A DNA stretch of 64,000 nucleotides from Diphasiastrum complanatum (GCA_029204225.1 CM055097.1:32518802-32582801); one strand, 5' to 3'; counted from the first letter of the stretch, positions 11,496 through 23,466 are shown. Numbers and translations are program-made. Notes: generated by a model not told the origin, from the sequence alone.

Positions 11496-12488
11496 CTGCA
11501 AAAGAGAGTTATTCTATAATTTGAGCTGCTGAGCCTTATAAATGAGCTGAAAAAGCAAGACGTTGAAATTTTAGCAATCCAGACAATTACTAGTAATGAT
11601 GAAGAAGAGAACGTCATCTCAAAGGCTTCCCAAAAGTTTAGTACGAGGAAAAAGGAGACAGTGATATAACAACAATATGTATGTGCAATTGATCTTGCTT
11701 GATTTTGATGAGGAAAAATATCTGTAAAACATATGCAAATATTAATTTCCTCTCACAATACTTATTACTTGCCTTTGCATTCAAGTGACATAAAGTAGAA
11801 TTATCATTGCTTTCATGTACCTCAAATGGATTCCCCTATCCATTTCTTCAGTTAAAAACTATAGGGAGGATTTTGATTGGTTTTTTTGTATACACAGAAC
11901 AAGACCCATGTGTTTTAAGGAGATGGCTATTGGAGATAATAGAAAACTGACATCGCAGAAGATTGAAAGAAGTATAACGACAATGAAAACAAGCATCATT
12001 AATAAATGGATTTTTATAATAATACATGGATATGACTATGACTAAGACACACAAAACACAGTGCGAGAAAGATGCATATAATTAGCCGCAAGGTTTAAAG
12101 CTTCATTGATCCAAAAAGCTCAAATCAGTATGACAATCAATCTCTGACTATGCTAAGACAGCTACGCTAAGTCTAGGCTATTCTAACTATGCTAACTTCC
12201 TCATCAATTACATGACTTCAAGAATGAGGCTCACAGCTCTATTGAGAGTCCTCTAAGACAATAAAATTGACCTGAGTAGCCCACAGTTTTGGAGCCTTTC
12301 TTCAAGTTTCCTCTGCTTGGAATCTATTTCATGATCTACTTACTTTGAGTCTTGCAAATCATTAGATCTCATCTCGACCCCTCTCAGGCCCAGTACATGA
12401 TAGCTCATGAAACAACGGATTTCAAAGGCCCAAATAATAACTGTCTATGGCCCTGGATCTTGCCTTTATAGATATATACATATACATG

Positions 12489-12525
<37 letters not shown>

Positions 12526-13022
12526 GTGTGTGTGTGTGTGTGTGAGCAATGCAGCGGATCGCAATCCACTGCATCAGCATTCCAGGACCCGGATCACTAA
12601 AAAATTTCAATTTTTTTTTTGTGAGGCCTTGAGAAGGCAGCTTGCAGACTCACTTTTTTTTTATATATAGAGAGAGGTGTGAAAGGGGTTATAAAGCCTC
12701 ATGCATTCTGGGCATCTTGTAGTAGCATTTCATACTTGATTTGCACAGTGGCAATGGCGAGGGAGTATTGGGGGAAGAGAAATTGTCCTTAGATGAGTTT
12801 GCCCACCTGTGGCATTCAGCCGTTATTGCTTGTAACAAACGATTTGAAACTCATACCCTGATCCTAGGTGTTTTATGGCTCGATTTGTGAACTGACCTAT
12901 AGCCATTTGATTGAGGTGCAGTTTGAAGCTAAATTGTGTTTCTTCATGCCCATTGAGACTCGTATGCTACTAGTTTGGGCCTTTATCGCTTGTAGCGAAA
13001 GTTTTCAATGAGATGCCCTAAT
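11496..13022. other. Dynein intron I-J, left end; TA/TG microsatellite
   Basis: No gene or transposon domain is recognisable. A (TA)n-(TG)n compound microsatellite lies at about 12487-12545. Open frames in it are artefacts of the repeat. Confidence 0.5.
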
Positions 13023-13493
13023 TGTTAAAATCCCGATAGGATCTAGTGCAATATACAGATCACATCAATCAATCCCCATAGCCACTCCTCACAAGCTCTC
13101 GAAGAGGGCACAACAAAAGTTAATAGATTACAAAGAAACATTGTACATATAGGAAACACATCAATTGCATGAAAGGACAGGTGTCCTAAAATTGGCCTAC
13201 CACCTGCCAAACTAGAATAAGGCCCAAAATGGCCTAAATAATTGACAAACTCGAGACATGCCCTCGGGTAGAGCTAACGAAACCAAAATCCACTGTACAG
13301 GCTAATTTTTTATCAATATGGCTACTCGGCTAACCCAAGAGGCCGACTACGGGACAAAGGCCCAACTAATATGTCGATGGCGGGTCAAGTCCCGGTGACA
13401 ACCAAATACAATAAATCTAATTAACTGTACACTAATTACAATATCACATTTGAAGCTTATACCAATGAATCAGATCAAAACTGATTTCTAACA
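13023..13493 (-). repeat. LTR of an unidentified element, minus orientation
   Basis: A 471-bp segment begins TGTTA and ends TAACA. On the minus strand it is immediately preceded by a purine run (rc of CTCTCCCTTAAGCTC, about 13494-13508), the layout of a polypurine tract plus 3' LTR. I found no second copy in the window, so both the boundaries and the LTR call rest on this arrangement alone. Confidence 0.6.
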
Positions 13494-15294
13494 CTCTCCC
13501 TTAAGCTCAAATGTGATAGGAGTAAAGAAATATTAACTGTAGCAATGTCTGGAGTGTCCAAAAGATGTTATGCATATCTCTGCTACTCTGTACTTGACTT
13601 ACACTTAGAAACACCATCAAACCACCAGGTTTGGCACACAAAGTATCATGCAAACACAATGCTCATACAGAGAGTCTATGCCACTCTCAACCAACTGACT
13701 CATCCAACTTGAACACAAGTGGACCACATGAGCGACATGGCTCAAACTGAGGAAATCCCACTGCCACCATGAGACTTACATCCTCCATCTAGCTAGGATG
13801 ACATCCTATCAGACACTTACAAGCACAGACCTATAAAGCTGACATAAATGAGCGACTGAGGCTCACTCTTATTGCCACCATAAGATTGTACCCTCACTAG
13901 ATAGACAGCTATTAGACATAATGACAAGTCAATGAGCATATCAAATGACTACTTTGTTTCTGACGTAGCAAATGCATAAACCCATACAACTCCGACTCAA
14001 ATCTAGACCACCCATGTGGCAAGGTAACATGCAAGCACACATTCATGCAAACCAACACGAATTCGTCAAATACACTAGGCTTGCACAAACTGTGGTATCT
14101 TGTCGTACTAGCACTTGTCACCTGTAGATCTGCTACTGCACCACTGTTCACCAAATTAGGTCCTCAACCATGGCCCGCACCTGTCAACAAGATGCCCTCA
14201 TGTCCAAGCATATCCAACTGTCCAATAAGTCCTGAAAGTTGATCCCCATCCATTCCCCATGCTCCAAGCACAAGAGTCTACCAAGGACTCAATGAATGAA
14301 TGTAGACAAACCTCACCATAGGCTATACCTGAGTAGCTCACCCATCTCCCTGAGATACTGATGATGATTTGCCTCTCCTACATCTCATGTAGGCTCAACT
14401 TTCCATGCATGGCGTTGCCAACTCTGATTTGACCAGTATATAGGCCTCCCACCAAGGAGCCTATCTCACCAAGGAGCCTATCTAATGACATATCATACCT
14501 GAGCAACTGTAGCATCTCCCTGAGTGCCACCCCAATGGATTCGTCATCCACATACTATGCTCACCTGATGTCTCCAAGCCTAGTCACCATCCTGCTATCC
14601 AAGCCGATCACCGAAGCATCACTTGCCTCTCCAGGCTCCTAGCATTTGCTCGCTCTCCCTGGCTATGTGCCACCCGACATCATGCCAACGCAAGCTCATC
14701 CATGAGTCGCCACTCACGGGATCTTGAGACCAATGTCTCCCTGATCGTACTGAGGTATATTGCTTTGAGTGACTTCCTCTAGGCTTCTTCCTGATCTCAC
14801 CACCTGTGGATCTGAACCATACAGGTTCCAACACTCGTGCCAAGCCTAGACTCCTGCAAATACAACCAAATGCATGAAAGCTATAGGTAACTTATCCACG
14901 CCCGTGATGGTAGATGCCTCCCCATCGATGCCAATGCCAATGAATGGCCCCCTGCTATAATGCCATCTTGTACTCCCAAATGAGCACATCATGGCCATCA
15001 GTGTCCCCTCCAGTAGATCACTAGCAAAACACTCATCACAGTGTTTGCCCTCATCACACCCAACCGTGCGATGTCCATAAGCTCTCCAACCTAGAGCTGG
15101 CTCTCAAAGCTTCACGCCTTGCCCATTTGCGTTTGCAGTATTCTGATTCCATCATGAATCGCCCCTGTAAGTCCTGTCCAATCCAATGATTCAAGTCCAG
15201 AAAACTCATCGGTCCCCGACAAGGTCTCGCAGAGAAAGATACAACTCGGTTTGAAATTCAGCAAAGCATAACTGATTAACCTCTCCAATCTGGC
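13494..15294 (-). other. Presumed non-coding interior next to the LTR
   Basis: No protein domain is recognisable on either strand. The text has short local repetitions (for example around 14440-14480, where an ACCAAGGAGCCTATCT unit occurs twice). It may be the degenerate interior of the element whose LTR lies at 13023-13493, but no gag or pol motif supports that. Confidence 0.35.
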
Positions 15295-16091
15295 TCAAAG
15301 CATCAACGACACAATTACGACATCAAAGATGAACCTAAGAGATTCGTGACCCATCATTACCACGAATTTAGATCCGTATAAATAATGTCTCCATATCTTT
15401 AACGCGTGGATGATAGCAAAAAGTTCCTTCTCATAAGTAGAATATCTACTTTGAGCTGAGTTCAACTTCTTGCTTTCAAAAGCCACTGGTCTACCATCCT
15501 GGTAAAGGACTGCACCCACCACATCGTCACTAGCATCCGTTTCCACGAGGAAAGGTTTGCTAGGATCCACTATGTGTCAGATAGGGGCGGTAGACACTAA
15601 CATTTTCAAAGCTTCAAAGCTTTGATTCAATTCATCAGTCCAAACAACAGGTGGACCAATTTTCAAAAGCCTTCCTGCTTTCTTCTTATTACCCTTTTTA
15701 GTTTTGCTTTTGGCTTTCTTCACTCACTTCAGAAGGTTTGTTAAAGGTAATGCGATTAAGACATAGTCTTTAATAAACTTATGGAAAAAAGCTGTGAAGC
15801 CTAAAAGAGATTTAACTTCCCTTATGGTTTTCAGGATAAGCCAATCACGAATTTTCTGGACCTTATCATAATCGATCTCAAGACCTTGATTAGAAATGAT
15901 ACGTCCTAAATACTTGAGGTTTTTTGAAAAAACTCACACTTAGACTCCTTAGCATAGAGCTTTGCCTGTCTTAGAATATCTAAGACCATACGCAAATGCG
16001 CTTCATGCTCCTCAAGATTCGCTTCATGAGCATTTACAAAAGGTAGTTCAAGCACATCGCCTTTAAGATGGACCATCGAGCCAATATGCAA
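15295..16091 (-). pseudogene. Ty3/gypsy RT C-terminus and RNase H (broken)
   Basis: Reading leftward: EHEAHLRMVLDILRQAKLY, the end of RT after the catalytic YxDD; then, through several frame changes, IISNQGLEIDYDKV and LLGFTAFFHKFI; then RNase H with PFLVETDASDDVVGAVLYQ, YSTYEKELFAIIHALKIWRH and YLYGSKFVVMM. The normal TDHxSL is degraded to MGHESL. Catalytic RT motifs A to C are absent because of a deletion against the protease segment. This belongs to the same broken element as 16063-16311 and 18530-18904. Confidence 0.8.
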
Positions 16092-16311
16092 AAAAGGATA
16101 AACTATGAGTTACATAATCCTTTTTTAACGACTCATTCCTTGCGTAAAACCACTCTTTACCTAGGATTAAATCTACCTTATCAAGATTCATGATATGAAA
16201 AGATAAACTATCTACATAATCCTGAATCTTCAACTGTAATTGAGGGACAAACTGATCCCAGACCTGCTGCTCCCCACCGTGTGGTTGCCAGCTTGAGCTT
16301 TGCGAACTCAA
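16063..16311 (-). pseudogene. Ty3/gypsy protease C-terminal half
   Basis: It contains HIMNLDKVDLILGKEWFY, the second landmark of gypsy retropepsins (LILGxDW). The matching first half, FDGGFTHNFI, lies at about 18600 on the same strand. The gap of about 2.2 kb is an insertion that split the protease domain. The 3' end is fused to the late part of RT by deletion. Confidence 0.75.
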
Positions 16312-18529
16312 GGGTGAAGGCCTGTCCTAAGTTCTTAAAGGCCAAAAGATTTAATTGGCTTATCATTCACATAAAGCTAGTCTCATGTTATTTGGAGGGG
16401 TCAAGATGGGGACCCCCCCCCCCCCGAAGGATTCTTTTCTTGTCATTATGCAAATCCAATTGGCCAATGCCAATTACATATACAATGGATTCCAATAGGG
16501 GTCTCAGATGTAGGAACATCAACTTAACATAGACTTAGTTCATATTCAATGATCTTAACTTCCATATCTAGCTTAACAAAAGCATAGAATTTTATTCATA
16601 AGCCTTAATCTTTCCGACATGCAATCATGTTGGATCTTAGATTCTTGTCATGCTATCCAAATGGATCTTAGATTCTTGGCATGCAATCATAAGGGTTCAT
16701 AGATTCTTGACATGCAACGATCATGAAGTGACATGCATGGTCATTTGGCAATGCATGGTGTGACGTGCAAGCTTCAAATCTGACATGCAAGCTTTTGATC
16801 TGACATGCAAGCTCTAGATCTGACATGCATGGACAATAGGCCACAGATGCTATGACATGCAAGCTTCAAATCTGACATGCAAGCTTTAGATCTGACATGC
16901 ATGGACAATAGGCCATTGATGGCATGACATGCAAGCTCTAGATCTGACAAATCTCCACTGCTGCAGAGCTGGAGGAGGACGCTAGCAACATGCCACTGGC
17001 GGTGCAGTCATAGACAATAGGCCACAGATAGCCTGACATGCAAAAGTACTGATCTGACATGCAAGCTCTAGATCTGACATGCATGGACAATAGGCCACAG
17101 ATGCTATGACATGCAAGCTTCAAATTTGACATGCAAGCTTTAGATCTGACATGCAAGCTCTAGATCTGATATGCATGGACAATAGGCCACAGATGCTACG
17201 ACATGCAAGCTTCAAATCTGACATGCAAGCTTTAGATCTAACATGCAAGCTCTAGATCTGACATGCATGGACAATAGGCCATAGATAGCCTGACATGCAA
17301 AAGTACTGATCAGCCATTCAGCCATTCTTACATATGGGTAACAGTTTAAAGAGCATACCATGGTTTCGAGAGAAGGTGAAAGTGAGAGAGGGAGAGAGAG
17401 AGAGTGTGTGTGTGTTTGTGTGTGTTGTGAAAGAGAGAGAGAAATCCGAGGGTTTGAGCTCCAAAAATCTTGCAATCACAAAATAACATAGTCTCCTTGA
17501 GGTAATGCTTCAATCCTCTTCTCCAAAGGACCTGTACACAACAAACAACAAAATGGTAGAGTTTGGATGCAACATCCTGCAATCCTCCTGGTAGAGGGGT
17601 GCATTTCCACTTATATAGAGAGTGGAGAGTCCTTCCAAAGTGAGTGAGGTGTCAAGTTCAAGTGCATGAGGTGTGAGGAAGACTCCAATTGGACTTAGGG
17701 TGAAGTGGAGTGCATGGATGAGGTGTATTAGTTAGAGAGGGTGAATGGGTGATGTGTACTAGCTTGGGAGAGTTATTATGATGATTTGGCATATGAAGTG
17801 AGAGTGTAGGAGGGCGCCCCATTCTAGGTGTCAAATAGCCTAGAATGCATGTGGAAAAGTAGGTGGGAGGTAGGTGGTACAAGGTTCCAACTTGACTTTT
17901 AATTACATATAATATTACATGGTTACAACTTGGGAATTCACCCAAGTGCAATCTTCCTAAGGAAGAGCCAAGGTATATGTCCATCTTGTATTTGCATAAT
18001 GTCCATCAATTCCTAGGCCCTTTTTTTTCTAGAGGTTGCCCATCCTCAATCATGGTCATTGGCACTTATTTTCTAGAGTTGCCCATCCTCAATCATGGTG
18101 GAAAAAGTCACTAGGGTGATCATACCCTTGGCCTTGTCCTGTTCTTTATAGACTCCTCTGAGCCTTCATTATAGACTTAGTAATCAGCCTTCTTTATACT
18201 ATCTTTAAGCTTAAAAAGCTTCTTGTTTTGATTCTTGTTCTTTTGGCACCTTCTCGAGTACCTGCACATACCCTCAAAGAGAGATTAGTCCTTAAGCCCA
18301 GAGGGCTTCTTATTCTTGTTCAGATTCTTCAGGTACGTTCGTGTGTACTTGCACATCCCTTCAAAGAAAGGTCAGTGTTCATAATACCATCAAACATGGT
18401 TCATAAAATATTCTTAGTTCTATAGGTGTCAATGCTTGTTACTCAATTCATTAAAGTAATAAATTCATACAATATCCTAAAAGAATATTGATCATTGATA
18501 ACTCTATATCATCAAAGTCTATCTGGGTT
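16312..18529. mobile_element. 2.2-kb insertion splitting a gypsy protease; type unknown
   Basis: The two halves of the protease flank this block, so it is an insertion. It holds a poly-C run (about 16411-16426), a minisatellite (16730-17310), a GA/GT-rich tract (17380-17445), a TATA-like CACTTATATAGAGAG (about 17609), and a near-duplicate TTGCCCATCCTCAATCATGG at about 18038 and 18082. No coding domain is recognisable. The whole could be one non-autonomous LTR or TRIM-like element with a minisatellite, or several insertions. Exact ends and target duplication were not resolved. Confidence 0.5.
16730..17310. repeat. GACATGCA minisatellite array
   Basis: About twenty occurrences of a GACATGCA core, spaced roughly 20-30 bp. 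They alternate between GACATGCAAGCTTCAAATCT-, AAGCTTTAGATCT- and AAGCTCTAGATCT-type spacers. A higher-order unit ends in GACATGCATGGACAATAGGC. At about 16950-17010 the array is interrupted by a non-repeat stretch. Open frames across it (with CMSDL-like repeats) only reflect the tandem structure. Confidence 0.88.
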
Positions 18530-18904
18530 GGAAGCTGGGAAAGTCTTTATTACTTAGGAGCAATTTGTCTTTACAAATTACAAGCTTCTGCACCAATTTC
18601 GCATTAATAAAATTATGCGTAAAACCACCATCAAATAAAATACTCACGGCTTGGCTGCCTAGAACCCATTCATATGAATGAGGTCGTAAGGTCAAAAAAC
18701 CGCGGTATTAAAACAACACTTATTACAAATTGTTTCATCCTTAAAGGACACGTCAATGCAAGAAATTGAAAAATTACCTGGTGCCTTGAAAAAACGGTCA
18801 CCCTTCTTCCGTTTCTTTGGGCAATCCTTTGACAAGTGCCCATTTTCCATGTAGGAGAAACATAACCCGTCGCTCTTGGCCTTGTCGAAGTCCGCTCTCT
18901 CCAA
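18530..18904 (-). pseudogene. Ty3/gypsy gag knuckle and protease N-terminal half
   Basis: The minus strand reads a degraded zinc knuckle, CFSYMENGHLSKDC, whose second Cys is replaced by Tyr, then a basic PKKRKKG run. After a frame change comes a retropepsin site VSILFDGGFTHNFIN, with DGG in place of DSG. The protease then breaks off at about 18530 and resumes at 16311. This is an old, non-functional gypsy copy. Confidence 0.75.
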
Positions 18905-19455
18905 TTTGGTTTAGGCGTGTAGGACTACAGTTTTCAGCTCAAAGTCTCAACATGATTTAACAGTCAAAATTGTAGGAAACTGGGTCCTTCAAGTTTTCAA
19001 ATGTTTGCACATCGACCTTCTTGGATAGATATTAATATGTTTCAAGAAAAGCATATCCACAATTTGATTTCTTGGTTCTAGATTCAAAAAGCTGGGTAGA
19101 CACCAAGTAGAATACCAGGTAGCATTTCTAAACTCTAATTGTTAATCCATAGCACACCTACCTCTAGGGTGCTCTGACATATTTGCCTTTATTGAACTAA
19201 GCTTCCCCATGTTTATGAGAATGAAAGACAAATACACTATCTATTAGCAAAAGGCACTTCCATCATTTAAGACAACCTCCATGATGATCACTCTTTTTCT
19301 GCCTCACAACTATGGGAAGAATTGCACTAAAACCATATTTGCTGCCTATTACCTTCTTTCAATGGATCAAGAATACATAAACCATCTCTGCATCCCCTAA
19401 ATCTTTTAATGAGTGCAGAAACTTTTGAGTAAAAACCTTTTGATCTTTGTTTGAT
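18905..19455. other. Intron sequence, nothing recognised
   Basis: No domain or repeat is recognisable between the broken gypsy copy and the LINE. Confidence 0.4.
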
Positions 19456-19648
19456 AATTGTAGAAGTATCCACGAGGTCTAAAAACATCTTTCAGGAGGC
19501 TAAAGCATCGGGACGTTTTGCTATTTATCGGGATGGTCAGGTTCGATACTTGGATCGTGGTCCATCTACCTCTAGTGCCTAGGAAGTTGGGGCTCTCGGG
19601 CGTAGGAGCTGCCCGAGACCCCATCCCCATCCACATCACCCACATCAT

Positions 19649-20351
19649 CTACGTATTGGTCTATGGAATTGTAACGGCATCCATTCTTCAGCAGCTGCAG
19701 GAGATTTAGTAGACTTCATAACACAGGGGGACATCCTTCTTTTCACTGAGACTCATGAGAGTCAGTTTTGAGGGCTACCAAAGTTTCATGGATTCAGATG
19801 GTTTTCGGCTTTTCGATCAGAGACTAGATCTGTAGGAGGCAGAGGTTCCGATGGAGTTGCATGCTTATACAAGGACTCATTACAACCTATCATTGATTTG
19901 GTTCGACAGGATGAGCATGCATGCTATATGTGGCTTCGATTTCATGGCCGGAGTTTTGGGCTTGATAGGGATTTGTATATGGCAATTTGCTATTTTCCAC
20001 CAGAGTCTTCGACTTTCGCTGATAGTATGCCCCCCTTTTGCTGATATCTCATCAGATATTCTTCTTTATGCAGAGCGTGGTTATATTCTTTTGGCGGGCG
20101 ACTTTAACACCAGGACCTCTTCTAGACAGACAGAGTTTCATATGATCGTTGATGATCCTTTGAGGACACATGCCATGGATAGTATGGATATGGGGATTGA
20201 TAGGATATCTGCTGATGATGATGGCCCAGTCTCTACATATGGTGAGCACTTTCTTTTACTAGGTGAGGCCCATGAGCTTGTCATTTTCAATGGCTTATCC
20301 TGCTGGCCGAGATCTGCTGATTATACTTGCCACCCCCATAGTGGTGGGCAT
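19649..20351 (+). pseudogene. LINE 1 ORF2: endonuclease, first part
   Basis: The APE-type endonuclease opens with LRIGLWNCNG, followed by GDILLFTETHES (E of the active site), GSDGVACLYKDSL, and the GDFNTRTSSRQTEF motif. It ends in CHPHSGGHS, just before the D/H-containing block. The frame then resumes at 27026 (VVDYFMGSPSLIP, then SDHSFLS). A stop lies after the ETHESQF segment, and other shifts occur. No ATG stands at the start of ORF2. Confidence 0.8.
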
Positions 20352-20802
20352 AGTTATGAACGTAGCCATGGCTGATCTAGATTTAGTCTATGAAAGCATC
20401 ACATAAGCAAGATTTAACCCTAGAAAGCAGGAGAGAGAAAGCTTAAAGAGACTAAAGAAGGAGATCATATCATAAGCCAAGTAACAAATGACACAGAATC
20501 CCTACTTATAGCCAAGAGGAAGCCCTAAAAGGAAGCTTCCAGTGGCTAGGGCCAAACTGAGAGGGAAAATAGTGCGCCCTCCAAGAAGGCCCCCACTCTC
20601 AGTAATATGACCAAATAACTAATATAGTGAATCATAGGGCCCAAGGCCAATAATATGGTCTAAATGTCAATAATAGGGCCCAAGGCCAACCATATAGTCT
20701 AAATGTCAAATAATGAATAAAAAAGGGCCCAAAGCCTGCCTATGCATAAAGTAAAGTAAATGTAAATGGACATGGCAAATGTAATGAGCCGAGTCCATAA
20801 CT
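20352..20802 (-). repeat. 3' LTR of chromovirus B
   Basis: A 451-bp LTR. On the plus strand it runs from AGTTATGAAC to GTCCATAACT. It differs from the 5' copy by four transitions, with this copy carrying T or A at each site; two of them sit where the other copy has CpG. Confidence 0.95.
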
Positions 20803-20812
20803 CTCCCCGACA
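20803..20812 (-). other. Polypurine tract of chromovirus B
   Basis: On the minus strand TGTCGGGGAG directly precedes the LTR start AGTTATGG. Confidence 0.75.
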
Positions 20813-20846
20813 CAAAAATAAGACCCAACTGCCATAAAGGACTGGA

Positions 20847-23024
20847 TCAAGTAACAGCAAGCCCTGGAGGATCAACTGGAACAACATCTGGTGTAGTAAC
20901 AACTGGAGCAACAACTGATGTAGAGGAATCAACAAGTGCGGCAAGAGCACGAGCCTGATCCGCAAGTGACGGTGTATGATAAAAGACATCAATAGGCTCC
21001 CATGTGGCCTCCTCAACAAGACGACCATCCCACTGGACTAGGAACTGAATCTGCCGACGGCGTCGACTATGATGCAAACGCACCTGAAGGATAGCAGCAG
21101 GTAATAAAGGAAAGAGATCCGGTGCAGTAGGAAACTCAGCATCACGAGGAGCATCATCCTCAATAGCAGCACGTAATAAACTGACATGGAATATATCACA
21201 GGCACGTGTGGAAGCAGGAAGCTGAAGACGATATGTAACTGGACTAAGAACCTCCAATATACAATAAGGCCCATAATAACGTGGTGCAAGCTTCTCAATA
21301 GAAGCATGGCCCTGAATAAAATGATGACGTGCAAACCGTAGGCGTAGATATACCATATCACCAACATGAAACTCAACATGACGTCGATGACGATCAACTG
21401 AAGCCTGATAACGCTGCTGGACCTGCTGCAAATGGGAACTGGCCTGGAGAATAAGCTCGCGAGCACCTGATAGAAATGAAGACAGTGTCACAGGTGTATC
21501 CTCGGGAGGAAGAGGAATACCAGGTAAAAGAGGTGCATAACCATGAGATAATAAAAATGGTGCAACGCCGGTGCTGGTACTAACAGAGCTGTTATAGCTA
21601 TACTCTGCCAAACATAAGTGTTGATCCCAATCCTTCCCTGAAGGAGTAACAAAATGGCGCAAATAATCCTCAAGGATCCTGTTAAGGACCTCAGACTGCC
21701 CATCAGAAGTAGAATGATAAGCAGACTCCATAAAAAGCTGTACATCCAATATACGCATAAGCTCTGTCCAGAACAATGATGTAAACTTACTATCCCGATC
21801 AGAAAGGATAGTACGAGGAAATCCATGTAGGCAAAATATCTCTAAAAGGAACAAGCGTGCACACTGCTCTGCTGTGATAGTACTGCGGACGGGTATGAAA
21901 TGTGCCTGTTTCGAGAACCTGTCAACTACCACCATACATGAATCGTGACCACGACGGGTGCGGGGAAGGCCAATGATGAAGTCCATAGAAATATCAGTCC
22001 ACTGGCGGTGAGGAATAGGCCAACTCTGAAGCAAACCAGCGGACTTAGCACGGGAGTACTTATTACGTAAGCAGAAAGGACAGGTACGAATAAGTACAAC
22101 AAGCTCTTTCCTAAGGGATGGCCAATAGAAATGATCCTTAAGGCGAGCATAAGACTTCTGAAAACCAAAATGACCCCCAACTGGGGACAAATGAGCATCC
22201 GACAACAACTGAGAACGGATACCCAAAGAACTAGGAATACAAAGAGAACCATAATGATAAAGATGCTGGTCAACAATGGAATAAGCCTGATGAGGTGAAG
22301 ACGACATAGGTGGAGCAGAACTATAAACATCACGAAAATCAGAACATGTAAGATAAGCAGATGGAAGATCATCAAACCATGAAGGGATCGTGGCAACAAG
22401 GGTATTCAATAAAGCAGGAAGTCTAGACAATGCGTCAGCAGCTATGTTAGCACGACCAGGACGATACAAAATAGAAAAATCAAAAGATTGTAAAAACTGC
22501 AACCAACGAAACTGACGATCACTAAGATCACGCTGGGAGAAGAGATAACGTAAGGACTGATGATCACTAACGATATCAAAAGGAACACGGTACAGGTAAT
22601 GGTGCCACTTCTTAAGAGCATAGATAATGGCAAGAAGCTCTTTCTCATGGACAGAATAACGTTGCTCATAAGAGCGTAAACGACGCGACTCATAAGCAAT
22701 AATACATTGAGACTGACGAAGCAAGGCACCCAAACCAACATTACTAGCATCGTTCTCAACAATAAATTTCTGATCAAACTGTGGTAAACACAGGACAGAG
22801 GCCTCCACAACAGCACGACGAAGAGTGTCAAAGGCGAACTGACAATCAGAAGTCCAAACAAAAGCACTAGACTTCTTCAAAAGGGCATGAAGAGGGGCAG
22901 CCACAGTGGCAAAGTGAGGAACAGGACGACGAAGGTGAGTAGCGAGACCAAGAAACATACAAACATGGTGGACATCTGTGGGAACAGGCCAATCAGCGAT
23001 TGCCCGAACCTTATGAGGGTCCAA
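20847..23024 (-). CDS. Chromovirus B pol, part 3: RNase H, integrase, chromodomain
   Basis: A 725-residue uninterrupted frame. RNase H carries KFIVENDASNVGLGALL, YSVHEKELLAIIYALKKW and SDHQSLRYL. Integrase has the HHCC finger (CPFCLRNKYSRAKSAG), the catalytic core with WTDISMDFI, LSDRDSKFTS and SDGQSEVLNR supplying D, D and E, and a C-terminal domain with VGDMVYLRLR and KLAPRYYGPY. It ends with a chromodomain, FLVQWDGRLVEEATWEP. The first codon of the frame (DPHKVRAIADW) follows a 1-nt frameshift after the RT thumb, so it is not a true start. Together these copy RNA and insert the element. Confidence 0.92.
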   Translation of the reverse strand: MDPHKVRAIADWPVPTDVHHVCMFLGLATHLRRPVPHFATVAAPLHALLKKSSAFVWTSDCQFAFDTLRRAVVEASVLCLPQFDQKFIVENDASNVGLGALLRQSQCIIAYESRRLRSYEQRYSVHEKELLAIIYALKKWHHYLYRVPFDIVSDHQSLRYLFSQRDLSDRQFRWLQFLQSFDFSILYRPGRANIAADALSRLPALLNTLVATIPSWFDDLPSAYLTCSDFRDVYSSAPPMSSSPHQAYSIVDQHLYHYGSLCIPSSLGIRSQLLSDAHLSPVGGHFGFQKSYARLKDHFYWPSLRKELVVLIRTCPFCLRNKYSRAKSAGLLQSWPIPHRQWTDISMDFIIGLPRTRRGHDSCMVVVDRFSKQAHFIPVRSTITAEQCARLFLLEIFCLHGFPRTILSDRDSKFTSLFWTELMRILDVQLFMESAYHSTSDGQSEVLNRILEDYLRHFVTPSGKDWDQHLCLAEYSYNSSVSTSTGVAPFLLSHGYAPLLPGIPLPPEDTPVTLSSFLSGARELILQASSHLQQVQQRYQASVDRHRRHVEFHVGDMVYLRLRFARHHFIQGHASIEKLAPRYYGPYCILEVLSPVTYRLQLPASTRACDIFHVSLLRAAIEDDAPRDAEFPTAPDLFPLLPAAILQVRLHHSRRRRQIQFLVQWDGRLVEEATWEPIDVFYHTPSLADQARALAALVDSSTSVVAPVVTTPDVVPVDPPGLAVT

Positions 23025-23466
23025 ACGAATACGACCAACAAATGAGAAATCCTAAAAACTCAATCTCAACAACAGCAAAGGAACACTTAGAAAGTTTAGC
23101 AAACAACTGGTGATGAACAAGCAATTGAAAAACAGATGAAAGATGTAACACATGCTCATCAAGAGTCTTACTAAAAACAAGAATATCATCAAAATAAACT
23201 AAAACACAACGACCAAGGAGAGGACGCATGATGTTATTCATCACATCCTGGAACGTAGGTGGACCATTAGTAACACCAAAAGGAAGAACACGAAACTCAT
23301 ACAAACCAAGATGGGTATGAAACGCAGTCTTGTGTTCGTCCGAAGGATGCATCCTAATCTGGTGATAGCCGGAACGTAAGTCTATCTTAGAGAAAAGATG
23401 AGAGGTGCCTAACTGGTCAAAGAGATCATCCATGTGAGGAATAGGATACTGGTTACGGATGGTCAA
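23011..23466 (-). CDS. Chromovirus B pol, part 2: reverse transcriptase core
   Basis: The RT palm and fingers: NQYPIPHMDDLFDQL, FSKIDLRSGYHQIR (catalytic Asp), FRVLPFGVTNGPPTFQ, and the active-site box VYFDDILVFS (YFDD, not the commoner YVDD or YLDD). It links to part 1 across a frameshift near 23550, where the usual WSSP after the proline of SHSP is lost. It links to part 3 across a 1-nt shift near 23030 (LGFLI...GRIRLDPH). Confidence 0.92.
   Translation of the reverse strand: MTIRNQYPIPHMDDLFDQLGTSHLFSKIDLRSGYHQIRMHPSDEHKTAFHTHLGLYEFRVLPFGVTNGPPTFQDVMNNIMRPLLGRCVLVYFDDILVFSKTLDEHVLHLSSVFQLLVHHQLFAKLSKCSFAVVEIEFLGFLICWSYSFGPS

Noticed and set aside
16730-17310. Regularly spaced repeats suggesting a CRISPR array
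   Set aside because: Spacers are themselves repetitive, spacing is irregular, and the context is a plant intron full of retrotransposons.
21038-22867. Several long minus-strand frames overlapping the 725-codon pol frame
   Set aside because: They lie in other frames of the integrase/RNase H coding sequence and have leucine/valine-rich shadow composition without motifs.
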